Position numbers and translations under genes: made by a program
Source of the DNA: Anaeramoeba flamelloides
Lineage: Eukaryota > Metamonada > Anaeramoebidae
Assembly (NCBI GenBank): GCA_027625915.1
Contig: JANTQA010000038.1
Span: forward strand, 690,001-754,000
Direction: 5' to 3'
Length of the DNA: 64,000 nt
The notes under the pieces: generated by a model
Seen by the model: only the letters and a program-made list of their open reading frames with translations
Databases searched by the model: none
What the model was told of the DNA's origin: nothing
Shown: piece by piece, positions 13,481-25,994 of the stretch
How positions within the stretch are numbered: position 1 is the first letter of the stretch
How the letters are laid out: each line of letters starts with the position of its first letter

Positions 13481-14435
13481 ATAACTTTAAATGAATAAAC
13501 AATTCTAAAATTGTCAAAATAATGGATTATCCATTTGAAAGATATTTATTAAATTTCAAATACTTGTGGAATATATTTTTGAAACCTCTTTAATAGAATT
13601 AAAATATTTTTTAAATTTTTTACTTTTAAATTTTAATAAAATCTTAATAGAACCTGGAAAATAGGTTTTTCAAACTTAAATTGTTAAATATCTTGAAAAG
13701 TAATTTTTGATCTCAGATCTTTTAATGAAACCATAGTATCTATTATCAGTGAAGTTACCAAAAAGTGAAAACTTAGTAAAGTTTTAATTTTTGTATTGAT
13801 AAATTTTTTCATGATCTTGACCACTACACATGTGAAAAAACTGATGCAATAATATTTGAAAAAGTATAGTGGTGTAAATAACCCATTTTTGTTTTACTTT
13901 TAAACATTACCAAAATTTAATTCCTGTATTAAATATTGGCTTACTTTCAAAAGAAATAAAAAAACAAATAAATTGTATTATAAGGATATATCAATAAGAG
14001 ATAGGATTCTTTCAATAAATTCCAAACTTGAATTATCAAGATATTGTAAGTTTTGATTGTAATTTTTGATAAAAATTAAAAGAATAAACTCATTTTATAG
14101 AATATATAAAAAAATCATTTAATCTCTCAAATTTTTAAAAATAAACAGAATTTTTGAAATAAAAGGAATTATTATTATTGAGCCATTTAGATTAATCACA
14201 GATCTAACATTACAATCACATTTAAATCTGAAACGAGTATGTGTCTTCTTCTCTCCCAATACCGAAGCCTGGAAAAAAAAACAGTTAAATTTTGTAAAGA
14301 ACTAAAAGTTTGACAAATGGGTTAAATATACATCTTTAATTATTGAAATATTCTAAAAATTGAAATAAGATTTACACTTGGCGGTTCCATATCCCAATTT
14401 GAAATCCTAAAATACTCTTATTTGGGTTTTTGTTT

Positions 14436-14645
14436 TAGATTTGGAAAAGAAATTAAAAAAAATTATTTAAAATGAAACTTTTTAATAATGATCCTTAGTA
14501 AAAAATGTAAGAATTTATTGTTGCATCAATATTTGTAATGGATTTCTTAGAGTTATTTGAGACATCCCACACTCATACCATTTACACCCAATTACAACAT
14601 AAGTAATTTCTATAAACATCTAGAAAGCCACTAATCCCAAAAAAG
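14436..14645. repeat. Dispersed repeat family E, copy 3 (partial)
   Basis: Collinear with 9826-10042: TTAGATTTGGAAAAG, AAAAAATGTAA, AATTTATTG, TTATTTGAG, ACACCCAATTA and a GCCACTAATCCC tail matching GGCACTAACCCC. Confidence 0.55.
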
Positions 14646-14782
14646 GAATTACAAAATATTTTTACTCAAAATTCTTCTGTTATTCGACATCAATTTTTAC
14701 AACTTGTTCCAAAGATCCAAACCTCACCAATTTCACATAGAGTCTTCATTTTTTTTTCAATTCCTCCTATCTTTTTATTCCA

Positions 14783-17700
14783 ATGGAATACAAATTTAGT
14801 GATGATATAAGTTCATTCACAGAGAGCCATCAAGAATGGACAAAAAACAAAAAGCATTTTTATGATTTTTTTTTAAACAACAGTATCGGAAGAACATTTA
14901 CTTGCCAATGGGTCAATGATCAGTCTTTGTAAATTTTTTTTTTTTATTTTCTCCAAAACCAAAACAGTAAAAGACTTATTTTGCACCTTTTCTTTTTGAT
15001 TGGAAATAACAATAAAAAAACAAATAAGGAAGAATTCGGATTTTCAGTATATAATTCTTGGACAGCAACGTAATAAGAGCTATGACCTTTCCGTTGTTAA
15101 AGTAAATTTAGATCCAAAAACGATCAACGGTAATATTTTTTAAAAACTTTCGTTTTCTTTTGTCGAGACATCCCAATGTAGATAATTTTTTTTTGTTCCA
15201 ATTTTTTTCAACCTCTACAGATTCCCAACAAAATAAATTCCAAGACGTGTTTAGCGAAAACCAAAGATCTGAAATTAATAGAGCCAGACACCAACCAGGC
15301 AATCCTAATATCATTGCTGCAATTCAGGAATCTGGAAGCATCATTTTACTTAAATACAACTATTTTAACCAAAACAGCAACAACGATAGCATCTCAATCA
15401 CCGTAAAGCACGAACACACTTGTACAGGGTAAGAGCCAATCTTAATTTCCAAAATTTTGGAAGAAGAAAGCATTCTCTTTTTGATTCTGTTTTTCAAAAA
15501 ACATTTTATTCAGTCATTAGTTTACAATTAAAATACATGACACTAGAATTAAACCAAAACAAGAAAAACCAACCATGAATTGAAAATTATCGGTTTCTTT
15601 TTGTGCAAAGTTTGAAATTCAAATACAAACATTATTTTTTGATTTTATTGGAGTAATTATAACAAAGCGTGGAAAAAAAGTTTTCAATCGACTAATCGAC
15701 AAACTTCTACAGAAAACTATTTTTCGTTTTTTTTTAAAACCCTTTTTTCAAATGGCTTTATGAAAAAACTTAATAGACAAATCACAGAAACTTTGTTCCT
15801 TAATTTTGAATTCGTTTGATCAGTTTCACATCAAATTTTTGATATTACTGAATTTTTTATCTATTGACTGAAATGATCATTGTGATTAAAATTTGGTCCA
15901 TTTAAAATAAATTCGGTCAGTCAAAAATTTGTTTTGGCTTTTTAATTAGTGAATAATGGTAAAATGAATTTTGATCAAGGTAAAATTTTATGAACAAGTC
16001 TTACATTTAAGAAAAACCAAAGTCATTACCAATTCACATTTTCAAGAAACGTTATTATTTTGTGATATTTCGACCCTTTGGAATAGCTTTGGAAGGCTAA
16101 AAAAACAAAAATTGAATTTTAATTGTAAACTTTACTAAAGATAAGATAACTATTTATGGAGAAATACTCAAACCTATTAATTCAATAAGTTATTTATCAT
16201 TGTTAGATAACGTGCATTTATCAAGGTTTATCTTAAATATTTTCTTAAAGCAAAATGAATCAAATAATCTTTCAAAAAAGATTTTTTTTTCAAACAAGTT
16301 TGATTTTCACTAATGTTTTACAACCAAAACTTCAAAATAACCAAATATTAAGATTTTAGAAACCATTTAAATTCTCTGAAAATCCCAATAGAACAAACCT
16401 AAATTTAAAACAATTATTCATTTTTGGTCTTACCAAACAATGATTAACTTGATCTTGGAATGTAATCTAATAAAAAAAAATTAACATTTATAGTAAAGTG
16501 TGCAATTAAAATTCAATTTTTGTATTTTTAGCCTTTAAGGGACTAGTCTTTATTAATTTTTTTTTTTGACCAATAACTAAATAAGGAATCCTTATCTTGA
16601 AATAGGTTTAAAATTGAAAATAGACAGGTTTTTTCAATGTTAGAACTTTTAATTCTTGTTTTTTTAAAATTTTACAATTCTGTCAAAAAAAGTGACTTTT
16701 TAAATTTTTTTTTAAAAAAAATATCTTTAATGGATGAGAATTTTTTGATTAATTTTGGATTTAATTATTTTCTCAAAAATAATATTTATTCTCATATTGA
16801 AAAACGAAAAAATAATTTAAAACTAGTGAATATTTTCTCTTTCACTTCTGTTCATCCAAATTGACTCTAAAAAGAACTCAATTTGTTTTATCAATAATTA
16901 CTTTTTTAAAAAATAGTTCTTATTCTTTTCTTTGATTTTTTTTGACTCTGACAAAAACTTTTGGAATGATAATTTGGGAATACTTTAAAAAAACTTCAAA
17001 TTCAACAAAAACAAAAGAACCTAAACTCAAAAAGTAGATTCATGAAAAAAAAAGAATGGTACCAGAAAAGAAAGAAAATCTTTTATTAAGAGTAAAGCAT
17101 ATATTGTATATTTTTTTCGAATCAAACTGTTTTTTCATGCAAATCCAAAAAAACATTTTCAGGTTTATTTTTCAAACTATTTTTTGTAGGTCTTACACAA
17201 ACACAACAAGGTTTTACTTTCTTGCTCATATTTTTTTTTATTTTTTGTATTTTTGCGAAAAGTTGAAAAAAAGCATCTTTCAAGAAAGTGAAAAAATGGA
17301 AAAATTTTTTATTTCTATAAAAACAATAACTAAATTTAATGAATGTCATTTATCTAGATTTCATTACTATACAAGAAGTTTTTCACTTTGATTTCAAATC
17401 TAAGTAATTGTCAAAAAAAATTCTCAATCTCTATTAAATTTACCTAAAAAAATTTAATATAGACTAGTCCCTTAAAAGCAATTCAAAAGGGAAAATTATT
17501 ATTTTTCAAATTTGGTCAAATTCTCATTTTTTAATAAAATATTTCAATTTCATTGAAATATATTGGCTGTATGTGTCCATTGAAAACCCCCTTACTGATA
17601 TGTTAGGGTACGTTGGGGTTGGGTGACTGTGGTGGTTTGTATGGTATTTTAGAGAAAATTTTGGCAAGTAATTATGAAAAAAAAAATAATTAAGAAACCA

Positions 17701-20700
17701 ATTAGACTTTTGTAACTTGTTCTAAGGGGTAAAAATTTCCCACTTAACTGTGGTGGTTAGAATTGTGTTTTAGAACAAATTTTTAAAAATATTTAGTATT
17801 GATGATTTCAAAATTTTGGTTTTTCTACAATTGAAGTAATAAAATACTTCCAATCACAAAATAATCTTTTTGATTTTTCCTCCCAAAATCCTTAAAAAAA
17901 CTATTAAAAACTTTCGTGTCAATCAAAATAATCAACAAACTCTTCAAAAATATGAAATAATTCAAATTAACCAATTTTGAAATTTAACCAAATTTGAAAT
18001 TTAATAATATAGACATTCGAAGGGGAAGAAATACCACAAAATAATATCGTTTCTTGAAAATTATAATTGATAGTGACTTTGGGTTTTTCTTAAATGTATG
18101 ATTTGTTCATAAAATGATCACTTTGATCAAAAATCATTTTGCCAATATTTACTATTTAAAAAACCAAAACAAAATTTTGAATGAACCAATTTTTTTTAAT
18201 TACCCAAATTTTAATCACAATCGTGATTTGAAAAACAAAAACAGGTTTATTTTTTATTGATTAGAAATTGAAAACTCTGTTTGTTTTAGTCTGCCCCGAT
18301 CCCAAAGAAATTTTGTTCTAAAAAAAATAAATAAATCAAATTTAATTTAAATTATATTTACTTTAATCCGACCATTTTAAAAAAATAAAAAATTTTTAAG
18401 AATTAAAAGTTTTTTAAAGTTTGCTGTTTTAATAAAGTGAATAAATCAACCTTTAAAGGTGGGGGTAGAGGTTAAAGTGGGAAGAAAAACACCCTTTTTT
18501 AAAAAATTACTCACTTTAAGAAAAAACGAAAACCTTATTAAACATTTTAATTCTGACAAAATCATAAAAAAAAAAACAAGTACTCACTTTTTTAAAATGA
18601 CTATAATACTTTATGAAAGTTTTCTGTTTTAATAAAGTGGGTACTCAATCTGTAAATATGATGTAGAAGTTGGGGTGTGAAAGAAAGCACCTTTTTTTAA
18701 AAAAAGTTTACACTCTATTAAAATAGAAAAATTTAAAAAACTTTTAATGCTGGTCTTCACTACAAGGAAAATTTAAATACCTAAAATTAAAGTTAGCCAA
18801 AACGATACATTGGATTACAGTTATACTTCTTTTATAAATTATTTTTTCAAAGTTATCATAATTTTATGTAATAAAAAAAGGATATCTATTAAACTCATGA
18901 AAATCTGAATACCTCCCCTTTTCAAAAATACCGACTTTTGAAAAAAACACCTATTTTCAGGGTATTTTTTTATTGGAAAAAGTTGAAATGAATTAATTTT
19001 TGATTGAACATTAAGATTGAAAAAAGAATAAATGTTAAAGCAATTTGTAGAAAACAACCGGGAACGTATTTAAAAACTCAAACATGGAAAAAAATAAATT
19101 GATAAAAAATATTCTAAAAACAGATAAAAAATCAGATTTTTAATTTAATTTAGCAATATCTTTTGATTGAAATATTTTGTGCTATTTTCAAATTGAAAAA
19201 TATGTTTCTTTTTAGACTATTAAAAAAATACTTGAAAATTATTTCTCTACTAAGTCAATTAAAAAATTCAAAAATTTTACAATTAAAAATGAAAAAAATA
19301 TTACTGAAAAATTTCATTTTTTTTTTCAATTCCTATTAATATCTATTAAAGTTGTAAACCTCATTGAAAATTGTTATGTATAATAATGTTTATTATATGA
19401 GTGTATTTCAAAAATACAAAATTTAGAGATTTTTTTTTGAAAAAATTTTCCTTGTACACTACAAGGAAAATTTAAATACATAAAATTAAAGTTAGCCAAA
19501 ACTATACTTTGGATTTAAGTTATACTTCTTTTATAAATTATTTTTTCAAAGTTATCATAATTTTATGTAATAAAAATAGGATAGCTATTAAACTCTTGAA
19601 AATCTGAATACCCCCCTTTTCAAAAATACCGACTTTTGAAAAAAACACCTATTTTCAGGGTATTTTTTTATTGGAAAAAGTTGAAATGAATTAATTTTTG
19701 ATTGAGCATTAAGATTGAAAAAAAGAATATATGTTAAAGCAATTTGCAGAAAAAAACCGGGAACGTATATAAAAACTCAAACATGGAAAAAAAATAAAAT
19801 GATAAAAAATATTCCAAAAACAGATAAAAAAATCAGTTTTTCAATTTAATTTAGCGATATCTTTTGATTGGAATATTTTGGGCTATTTTCAAATTGAAAA
19901 ATATGTTTCCTTTTAGACTATTAAAAAAATACTTGAAAATTATTTCTCTACTAAGTCAATTAAAAAATTCAAAAATTTTACAATTAAAAATGAAAAAAAT
20001 ATTACTGAAAAAATTTCATTTTTTTTTCAATTCCTATTAATATCTATTAAAGTTGTAAACCTCATTGAAAATTGTTATGTATAAAAATATTTATTATATG
20101 AGTGTATTTCAAAAATACAAAATTTAGAGATTTTTTTTTGAAAAAATTTTCCTTGTCGTGTAGTGTTGGGAAAAAAAAAGCCCCTGTTTTTCAAAAATAG
20201 TTGTTCATTAAAGAGTTTTTTTTTTGAAAAAAAATTATTTTGAATTATTCTTTTTTCTCACACCTTGATCGGAAAATTTTTTTACAAATTATAAAAGAAG
20301 GAGCTATAGATATATATTTGCTTCTAGTTCTTTTTGTTGTAAACGAGAAACAAATCTGTTCAATTTTTAAAATGTTGGAGAAAAATAATCCTTTTCAAAA
20401 AATATATATTTTTCAAAATCAATTATTACAAAACAATAAAATGGGTATTTATGAAATTCAATAGTTTTTATGAGAAACTTATTCAACAAAGAGATTTTAA
20501 AGAGATCTACACATGTCCACTTTTTGGTAAATATCTTATAGTCTTATTTATTCATTACCTTTTTAATATGTTAAAAAATTAAAATATGGCTAAAAAAATA
20601 TTATAAAAAGGTAGGATTAGGGGTTTATCAATAAGATGCTCTTTTCCCACCTTTATTATTTGGATTTGTTAGTCATTTTTAAATTGAAAAAATTAAAGAT

Positions 20701-23700
20701 TTAGTTCATCATGAACAAATATTTGCTGATGATTTGATTTTGACAATGAAAGAAAAATATTCCAGAAATTGATAAAAAATTAATAATAATCTATAACATT
20801 ATCCAAGAATTTTCATTAATCCAAATACTGATAAAACTTTAAAATCAAACCATTTAGCAGAAATATGATTTATTTGGGAATTTTGGCATGAAAAAGAGAA
20901 ATATTTCCAAAAAAAACTTGAAAAAAGTAAAAGACAATTTTAAAAAATTAAAAAAGATTTTTATCCAACAAAAATTGGCTAATGGTAGGAAAATTACAAA
21001 TGTTTAAATCAATATACATGAGTCAATTATATTATGAGTTAGTTATATTTTAATCTAACTCAAAAGGTTTTTCAACTCAATTGATGTTTGAATAAATAAA
21101 AAATTCACAAATACTTTAAAAATTAATCCACATTCCCCAAGAATAATTGACAAATCTGAAGCAAAAATAGACCAAGCCAGAATTTCAATTTATAAAAAAA
21201 GATAAAAACTCAAAAAGAAATTAGAAATTCTTGATTTAAGATTTACGATCCCTGAAATTTGAAAAAAAAATTATCTTGCGTATGGTGTGACTTGTCAATT
21301 TGGTTCTTATCTGATCCATCTTGTGCTTTGTATGGGTTTTAAAGTTGTCCAAAATGATAATATTTGACAATTTATTTATTTTTTTTTTCCGAAATCCGGA
21401 TTGAAGAGTGTAAGATGAATTGGTGGTAACTTAAGTTATAGAAAAAATGTGATTTGTGGGGTTTTGATTGAAATTTTTAATTAGGTTTGGTTTTATCTGG
21501 AGCTTTTAAAAAAGTTTTTTTTCCATTTAGTTAATTGACTAAAAAGTAAATCATAATTTTAATTATTAGCCTAGAAATCAAAATTTATTTTTAAACACCT
21601 ATCAGTCTATTAATCTTCCCCTCTTCAATTCAGATTTCGGAAAAAAAAAAAATAAATAAATTGTCAGAAATTGCCCTATTGAACAACTTTAAAACCCATA
21701 CAAAGCACAAGATGGATCAGATAAGAACCAAATTGACAAGTCACACCATACACCAGATAATTTTTTTAAAATTTCAGGGATTTTAAACATTAAATAGAGA
21801 TCAGAAAAATAAAAAATTTCAAAAAAAGATAATGAAAATATTAATTGGAAATAGATAACTGAACAAATTACTTGATGTAAATATAAATCATTTTAGAGAA
21901 AATTTTATAATAAATTGCTCGGGGTGGAAGGGCCAAAGAATATTGAAAATTTATTAGGTATAATAATAACATAAATAAACAGTCGTGTCGTCAAGTGCCG
22001 TAGATGCTGTAGATTGCCTCCCAGCGCCTATGTTTTTTTTTTAATTTTAGAAATAAAAAGAAAATTTCAAAAATTTTCTTTTTATTTGAAAAATTAAAAA
22101 AAAACTAACGGCGCTTTTCCAGAATTTAAAAAAATTGAGTAAAATCAAAGATTTTTGAAATTTTCTCTTAAATTCTTTCAAATTAAAAAACCCCTAACGA
22201 CTGTAAGAGAAAATTAATTTCCATCCTTCAAAATAATAAAAAAAGAAATAATAATCATTTTTAAAGGATTTTGAAATTATTATTTGGTACAATCTAAATT
22301 GCTAAGAAAGTTTTTTTTTGAAGAACATTGAATATTTTGTATTGTATGGAAATTATAATATCCAGATTTGGGGCTATTGAGAACCAAAGATATATTAAAA
22401 ATAACACGAAATAAAATCTTTTTATTATATTTTATAATCATTATATATATAACTGTATATGTATTTATAGTTATGGTTTAGCATGGAACCCATATAACAA
22501 TTTACAGTTTATTAGTGGTGCTTATGATAAAACAATAATACTTTGGGATGTTGATAGAATTGCTAGTAAACTTTCAAAGTTAAATAAATTTAATGATCAT
22601 GATGGGGAAGTGGAAGTATTATTTATATTCTTTCTATTTATTTTATTGTATTTTTTTTAAATAATCTTTCTTTATTAATTATTCATTAAATACACTCTGA
22701 CCAAAATTTAAATTTTCATCATATAAATTAAAATTTTATTAGTTTTTAACAATCAAATATGATATTTAAAGATGTATACAACTCATCATCAATTAATAGA
22801 AATCAGAAATAACAACACACGCAAAACAAAAAAATTCAATTCATAATTATACCTATCATTCGTAGTTTTTTTTTTTTTTTTTTGATACTTTTTTTTTTGC
22901 AAAAGATCATGTGGATTAAAAAAGGATCTACGAAAAGACCAATAATCATTTAAAAATTTAAGACTATGAAATGTCTTTTAAAATGAATTTAATTATTAGC
23001 AAATATTCTTCTTGTAATTCAACTTTTTTTCAACAAAAGTTCATTAATAAAAAAATCCTTAATTCTCTTTTCAAAAATTGTGATTCACTTTTTTTAGGTT
23101 TTTATTTTATTTTTTTGATAGAATTTTTAAAAAATCAGGTTTTTATATGTGTAGAATAATTAAAAAGTAAATTATTAATATGATTTAATTATTAATCGTT
23201 CTTGAATACTAAAGCGCATATATTTTTTTTTCAATTTATTATTTCAGGTGGGTCACAATTTTTGAAATGGAGTTTAGTAAAATTTAATATCAAATTCAAA
23301 AAAAAAAAAAAAAAAAAAAAAGCTTCTTGAAATTGAAAAAAGAAGTAAAAATCTGATTATTCCAAAACATAATTACTTTAGATGCTATTTTTAGAAATGA
23401 ATTATTGTTCTAAAAAATTTGAACCATTTTTCACATTTTCAAAAAAGTTAAAAATCCAGCATCCTTCGAAATATTTCAAAAACAATTATTTTCTTTGGAA
23501 GAAAAAGAAATCTTAATATCAATAGATAGTATCTAAAAATAACACTCAAAAATGAAACCATTAAGTTTCAAAATAATTCAGGATAAAAAATATACTTATT
23601 TTCAAAAAAATTACAATAATTATTTTAAACTTGAAAAAAATATAAATTCTTAAATCAAAAACAATTCAAATCAATTTTTTCTTTTTAATGAACAAAAAAA

Positions 23701-25788
23701 TACAAAAAAAAATCACTAAACCATTAAAGAAGATAAAAATATTCCCAAAATACTTTTTTTAAAATCTGGAAAATTCAACTTATAATCTAAAGAAATACTT
23801 TTTCATTTGATTATTTTTATTCAATAATTAATAACCCAATTTTAAATTATCTCAATATGTTGTTAACAACCCAAAGACTAAAAGTGTAAATAAATTTTAC
23901 ATATTATTTCTCCAAAATTTAATAGATTTTTAATAAAATAAAATTAATTTAAATTAATATTTCTAATAATAATAAAAATAATAGATATTATCAAATCACC
24001 CATTTTAATAAAAAAAAGGTTCGTTTTTTTTTTTCTCTTAATATTTGGAAAAGAATATTCACATAATCTTTGAAAATCCAGAAAAAATAGATTATTTATT
24101 TTATTTTCAATAATTTGCTAAATTCCTTGAAATTTCAAAGATTCAATAATTGATTTATTTTTTATATTAAGCTATTTCCAATAAAGTGAGGCAAATTTAT
24201 TTGAAAATATATCTTTTTAACACAATCTTAAAAAAAGCATTTAAACATCCAAAATTATTAACTACCAATTGTCGATTCTTTGTAATAATTCAATTTGTTT
24301 CTTAGTATTGTATTACATAAATAAAAGATATTAAAATTTCTTATCTCGATTTTATCTGAGATTTTTTATTGGTTAAAATTGGTGTTTATTATTTTCTTTT
24401 TGTTTGAAAAAACCGTTTTCATAACTTGTTTAATCTCAAAAAATTTTCAAATAGAGTTGAAAACATATCAACTGCATTTCATTGTTTAAAAAATCATTTT
24501 TATCCTTTCCATATTTTCAGTTTTTTATTGAAATTGGTCGTACATTGTTTTCACTAAAAAAAGAGCTATTGTTTTTTTCATTTTTGGGAAACATTTTCAA
24601 GAACATATTTTGAAATAAATACCTTAGAGATTTATTCAATCGGTATTAATATTAAACTTAATTTGGTATTGCCAATTAATGAATACTTTCACTAACAAAG
24701 ATGATTTTTTATGAAATGTAAAAAAATTTCCCCACTTTTTTGGAAATACCTTATATAGATAGATATATCTGGAAAGAAAGAAAAAAATAATAGCATTTTC
24801 TATAATTTTTGACTTATTAATTTCTTTTTTTAATAAAAAAAGCTTTCAAGACTTTCAATGCTAATTCACCAAATCTAATAAAATTTTGAATTATATTTTG
24901 TTAAAATTAATTTTTTTTTGGTCAGTAGGTATATAATTTAATTCTATTTTGATATCTAGGATGTTCAATGGGATCCTTTTCTCAGGAATGTTTTTGCAAG
25001 TGTTTCAGATGATAAAACTTTCAAATTTTTTGATACTAGAAAAAAAAAATGTTTTCAAAATATTATTGCACATGATCAAGAAATAAACACTATTTCATTT
25101 GATCATTTTAATGATCATTTGTTTGTAACTGGCTCTTCAGATAAAGTACATTTATTTCTTTATTAATTTTTTTTATCTTTTTTATCAATTTCTATGGTTT
25201 CTTTATTCAAGATTTAACAAAAATATATAAGAAAATTTTCAAAAATTATTTACAACTGTTCTTATCCATTTTTAAAGCAAATCGCGCTTTGGGATACACG
25301 CGTGTTAGAAAAAAGAATACATAGTTTTATACAGCATTCCGATAAGGTTTATAGAGTATGCTTCAGCCCAACTGAAAAAAATGTTTTTGCCAGTATTTCA
25401 GAAGGAAATAATTTAATTATTTGGGATTATTCCAAAATAGGTCAAGAACAAATTGGAAGAGAGGCTGACATTGGTCCACCAGAGATGATTGTTTGTTTTT
25501 TTTTCAATTTTTTTTTCTGCTTTCTTTTTGTTTCTTTATGACTAAAATTTTTTCTATTGATTTGGTTTTTTTTTTTGTTTTTTTAATGTAAATAATTGTT
25601 TTCCACAAATATAGTTTACACATACAGGACACACAGAAATGATAAGAGATTTTGATTGGAATCCTCATATTCCGTGGACTTTTACAAGCGTAGATGATGA
25701 TGATCAAAATCAGGTTTGGAAGGTCAAAGAATCTGTAATTTTAGATGATGAAGAAAATAATTATTTCAAACAATTAGAGGAATTGTAA
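14783..25788 (+). CDS. RBBP4/MSI1-type WD40 histone chaperone, 7 exons
   Basis: Predicted 390 residues; the family (RBBP4/7, MSI1, Mis16) binds histone H3-H4 in CAF-1, HDAC, PRC2 and CENP-A loading complexes in the nucleus. Exons: 14783-14928, 15029-15129, 15221-15428, 22471-22615, 24960-25145, 25278-25490, 25615-25788 (1173 nt, all GT-AG, phases agree). Seen in order: N-terminal helix region FTESHQEWTKNKKHFYDFFL; the family signature SEINRARHQPGNPNIIAA; WD repeats ending in IILWD, FKFFD, IALWD, LIIWD and NQVWK; the PPEMIFTHTGHTEMIRDF block equivalent to the PPELLFIHGGHTAKISDF region of human RBBP4; and an acidic C-terminus. Introns 3 and 4 are 7042 and 2344 bp, the others 91-132 bp. It is slightly shorter than human RBBP4 (425), mainly in the linkers. 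Family call very secure; exon 2 acceptor slightly uncertain. Confidence 0.92.
16539..17471. mobile_element. TTAA-flanked MITE (family B) with a ~750-bp internal insert
   Basis: Ends GGGACTAGTCTTTATTAA and TTAATATAGACTAGTCCC, with TTAA outside both (16535-16538, 17472-17475). Compared with the 176-bp copy at 25995, an extra block of about 750 bp (about 16634-17390) sits between GGTTTTTTCAA and TCAAATCTAAGTAATTG. The insert has two AT-rich open frames without recognisable domains. Confidence 0.7.
18395..18720. repeat. Two-copy imperfect direct repeat
   Basis: A unit with TTTCTGTTTTAATAAAGTG, a GTAGA(A)GTT block, AAGAAA(A)(A)CACC and T-runs occurs at about 18415 and again at about 18615, spaced about 200 bp. 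Confidence 0.5.
18758..20165. mobile_element. Tandem pair of ~700-bp elements with CACTA-like ends
   Basis: Two near-identical units: 18758-19456 and 19457-20165. Each begins CACTACAAGGAAAATTTAAA; the right end of unit 2 reads TTTTCCTTGTCGTGTAGTG, an imperfect inverted copy, and unit 1 ends TTTTCCTTGTA directly against the start of unit 2. CACTA starts and TAGTG ends are the hallmark of CMC/EnSpm transposons, but I see no transposase and no clear 3-bp target duplication, so the class is a suggestion. Confidence 0.65.
20463..21240 (+). pseudogene. Decayed LINE-type reverse transcriptase fragment
   Basis: Conceptual + strand reading around 20620-20760 gives a GV-Q-DALFPPLLFGF block (the family's GVRQGDALSPLLF motif, with a stop at the glycine position) followed 24 residues later by FADDLIL, the catalytic YADD box of non-LTR reverse transcriptases. 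Downstream 20990 gives MFKSIYMSQLYYELV, resembling the post-catalytic region. Many stops; no endonuclease domain seen. It lies in intron 3 of the RBBP4-like gene, same strand. Confidence 0.65.
21247..21782. repeat. Foldback element, ~165-bp arms
   Basis: Left arm 21247-21408 (GATCCCTGAAATTT, then GGTGTGACTTGTCAATTTGG and GATCCATCTTGTGCTTTG) is mirrored by 21612-21782, ending AAATTTCAGGGATT. The arms are well conserved, so it is younger than the LINE remnant it abuts. Confidence 0.75.
21984..22236. repeat. Hairpin-array repeat cluster 3
   Basis: Starts with degenerate 10-bp repeats (GTCAAGTGCCGTAGATGCTGTAG), carries a palindrome of ATTTTAGAAATAAAAAG and its complement, and ends CTAACGACTGTAAGAGAAAATTAATTTCCATCC, the other terminus type. 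It lies just 5' of exon 4 of the RBBP4-like gene. Confidence 0.65.
22985..23280. repeat. Dispersed repeat family K, copy 1
   Basis: Collinear with 50846-51090: AATAAAAAAATCC, CTCTTTTCAAAAATTG, TTGAATACTAAAG and a 3' block GGTGGGTCACAATTTTTGAA. The 5' block TCAAAAATTGTGATTCAC is inverted relative to the 3' block. Single 3' blocks also occur near 62751 and 63161. Confidence 0.55.
24380..24760. repeat. Dispersed repeat family M, copy 1
   Basis: Matches 35540-35940 in inverted orientation (ATTGAAATTGGTCGTACATTG here, CAATGTACGACCAATTTCAAT there), with further collinear blocks including CCAAAAAAGT next to TTTTTTTACAT. Confidence 0.6.
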
Positions 25789-25994
25789 ATCTAAAGATAA
25801 TACATGTGTTTAATATTATTATTATTATTATTATAAAGCTGAAATAATTAATGATTTTTTTTATCAGTTTGAATTTAAATTTTTTTTTTTTTAATGGATA
25901 CAATTTTAATGGATATATTTATAAAATAATGTTTTTTGTTTAAACTTCTTAAAATATCCTTATTTAAGGGTTTTATTTGATCCATAGATTTTAA

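Larger units (their letters stand above)
6068..14782. other. 8.7-kb interval without a supported gene
   Basis: Short AT-rich open frames only. It contains a foldback (6668-6925), an old palindromic MITE copy (9201-9397), family-E repeat remnants (about 9080-10045 and 14436-14645) and hairpin-array cluster 2 (13035-13480). Between 10100 and 13000 I see no repeats or genes worth naming. Confidence 0.55.
15429..22470 (+). other. 7.0-kb transposon-filled intron of the RBBP4-like gene
   Basis: Donor GTAAGA follows codons for CTG; acceptor ATTTATAG precedes YGLAWNP, and the join rebuilds HTCTGYGLAWNP, matching the family's GYGLSWNP. Inside are a TTAA-flanked element, a tandem CACTA-like pair, a decayed LINE reverse transcriptase, a foldback and a hairpin-array cluster. 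Confidence 0.85.
22616..24959 (+). other. 2.3-kb repeat-bearing intron of the RBBP4-like gene
   Basis: Phase 0, joins GEVE to DVQWDP. It carries copies of family K (about 22985-23280) and family M (about 24380-24760). Confidence 0.8.

Noticed and set aside
16637-17391. Two open frames of 75 and 111 codons as a possible gene
   Set aside because: Phe/Lys/Ile/Asn-dominated, no motifs, and they lie inside an insert within a MITE; better treated as repeat content.
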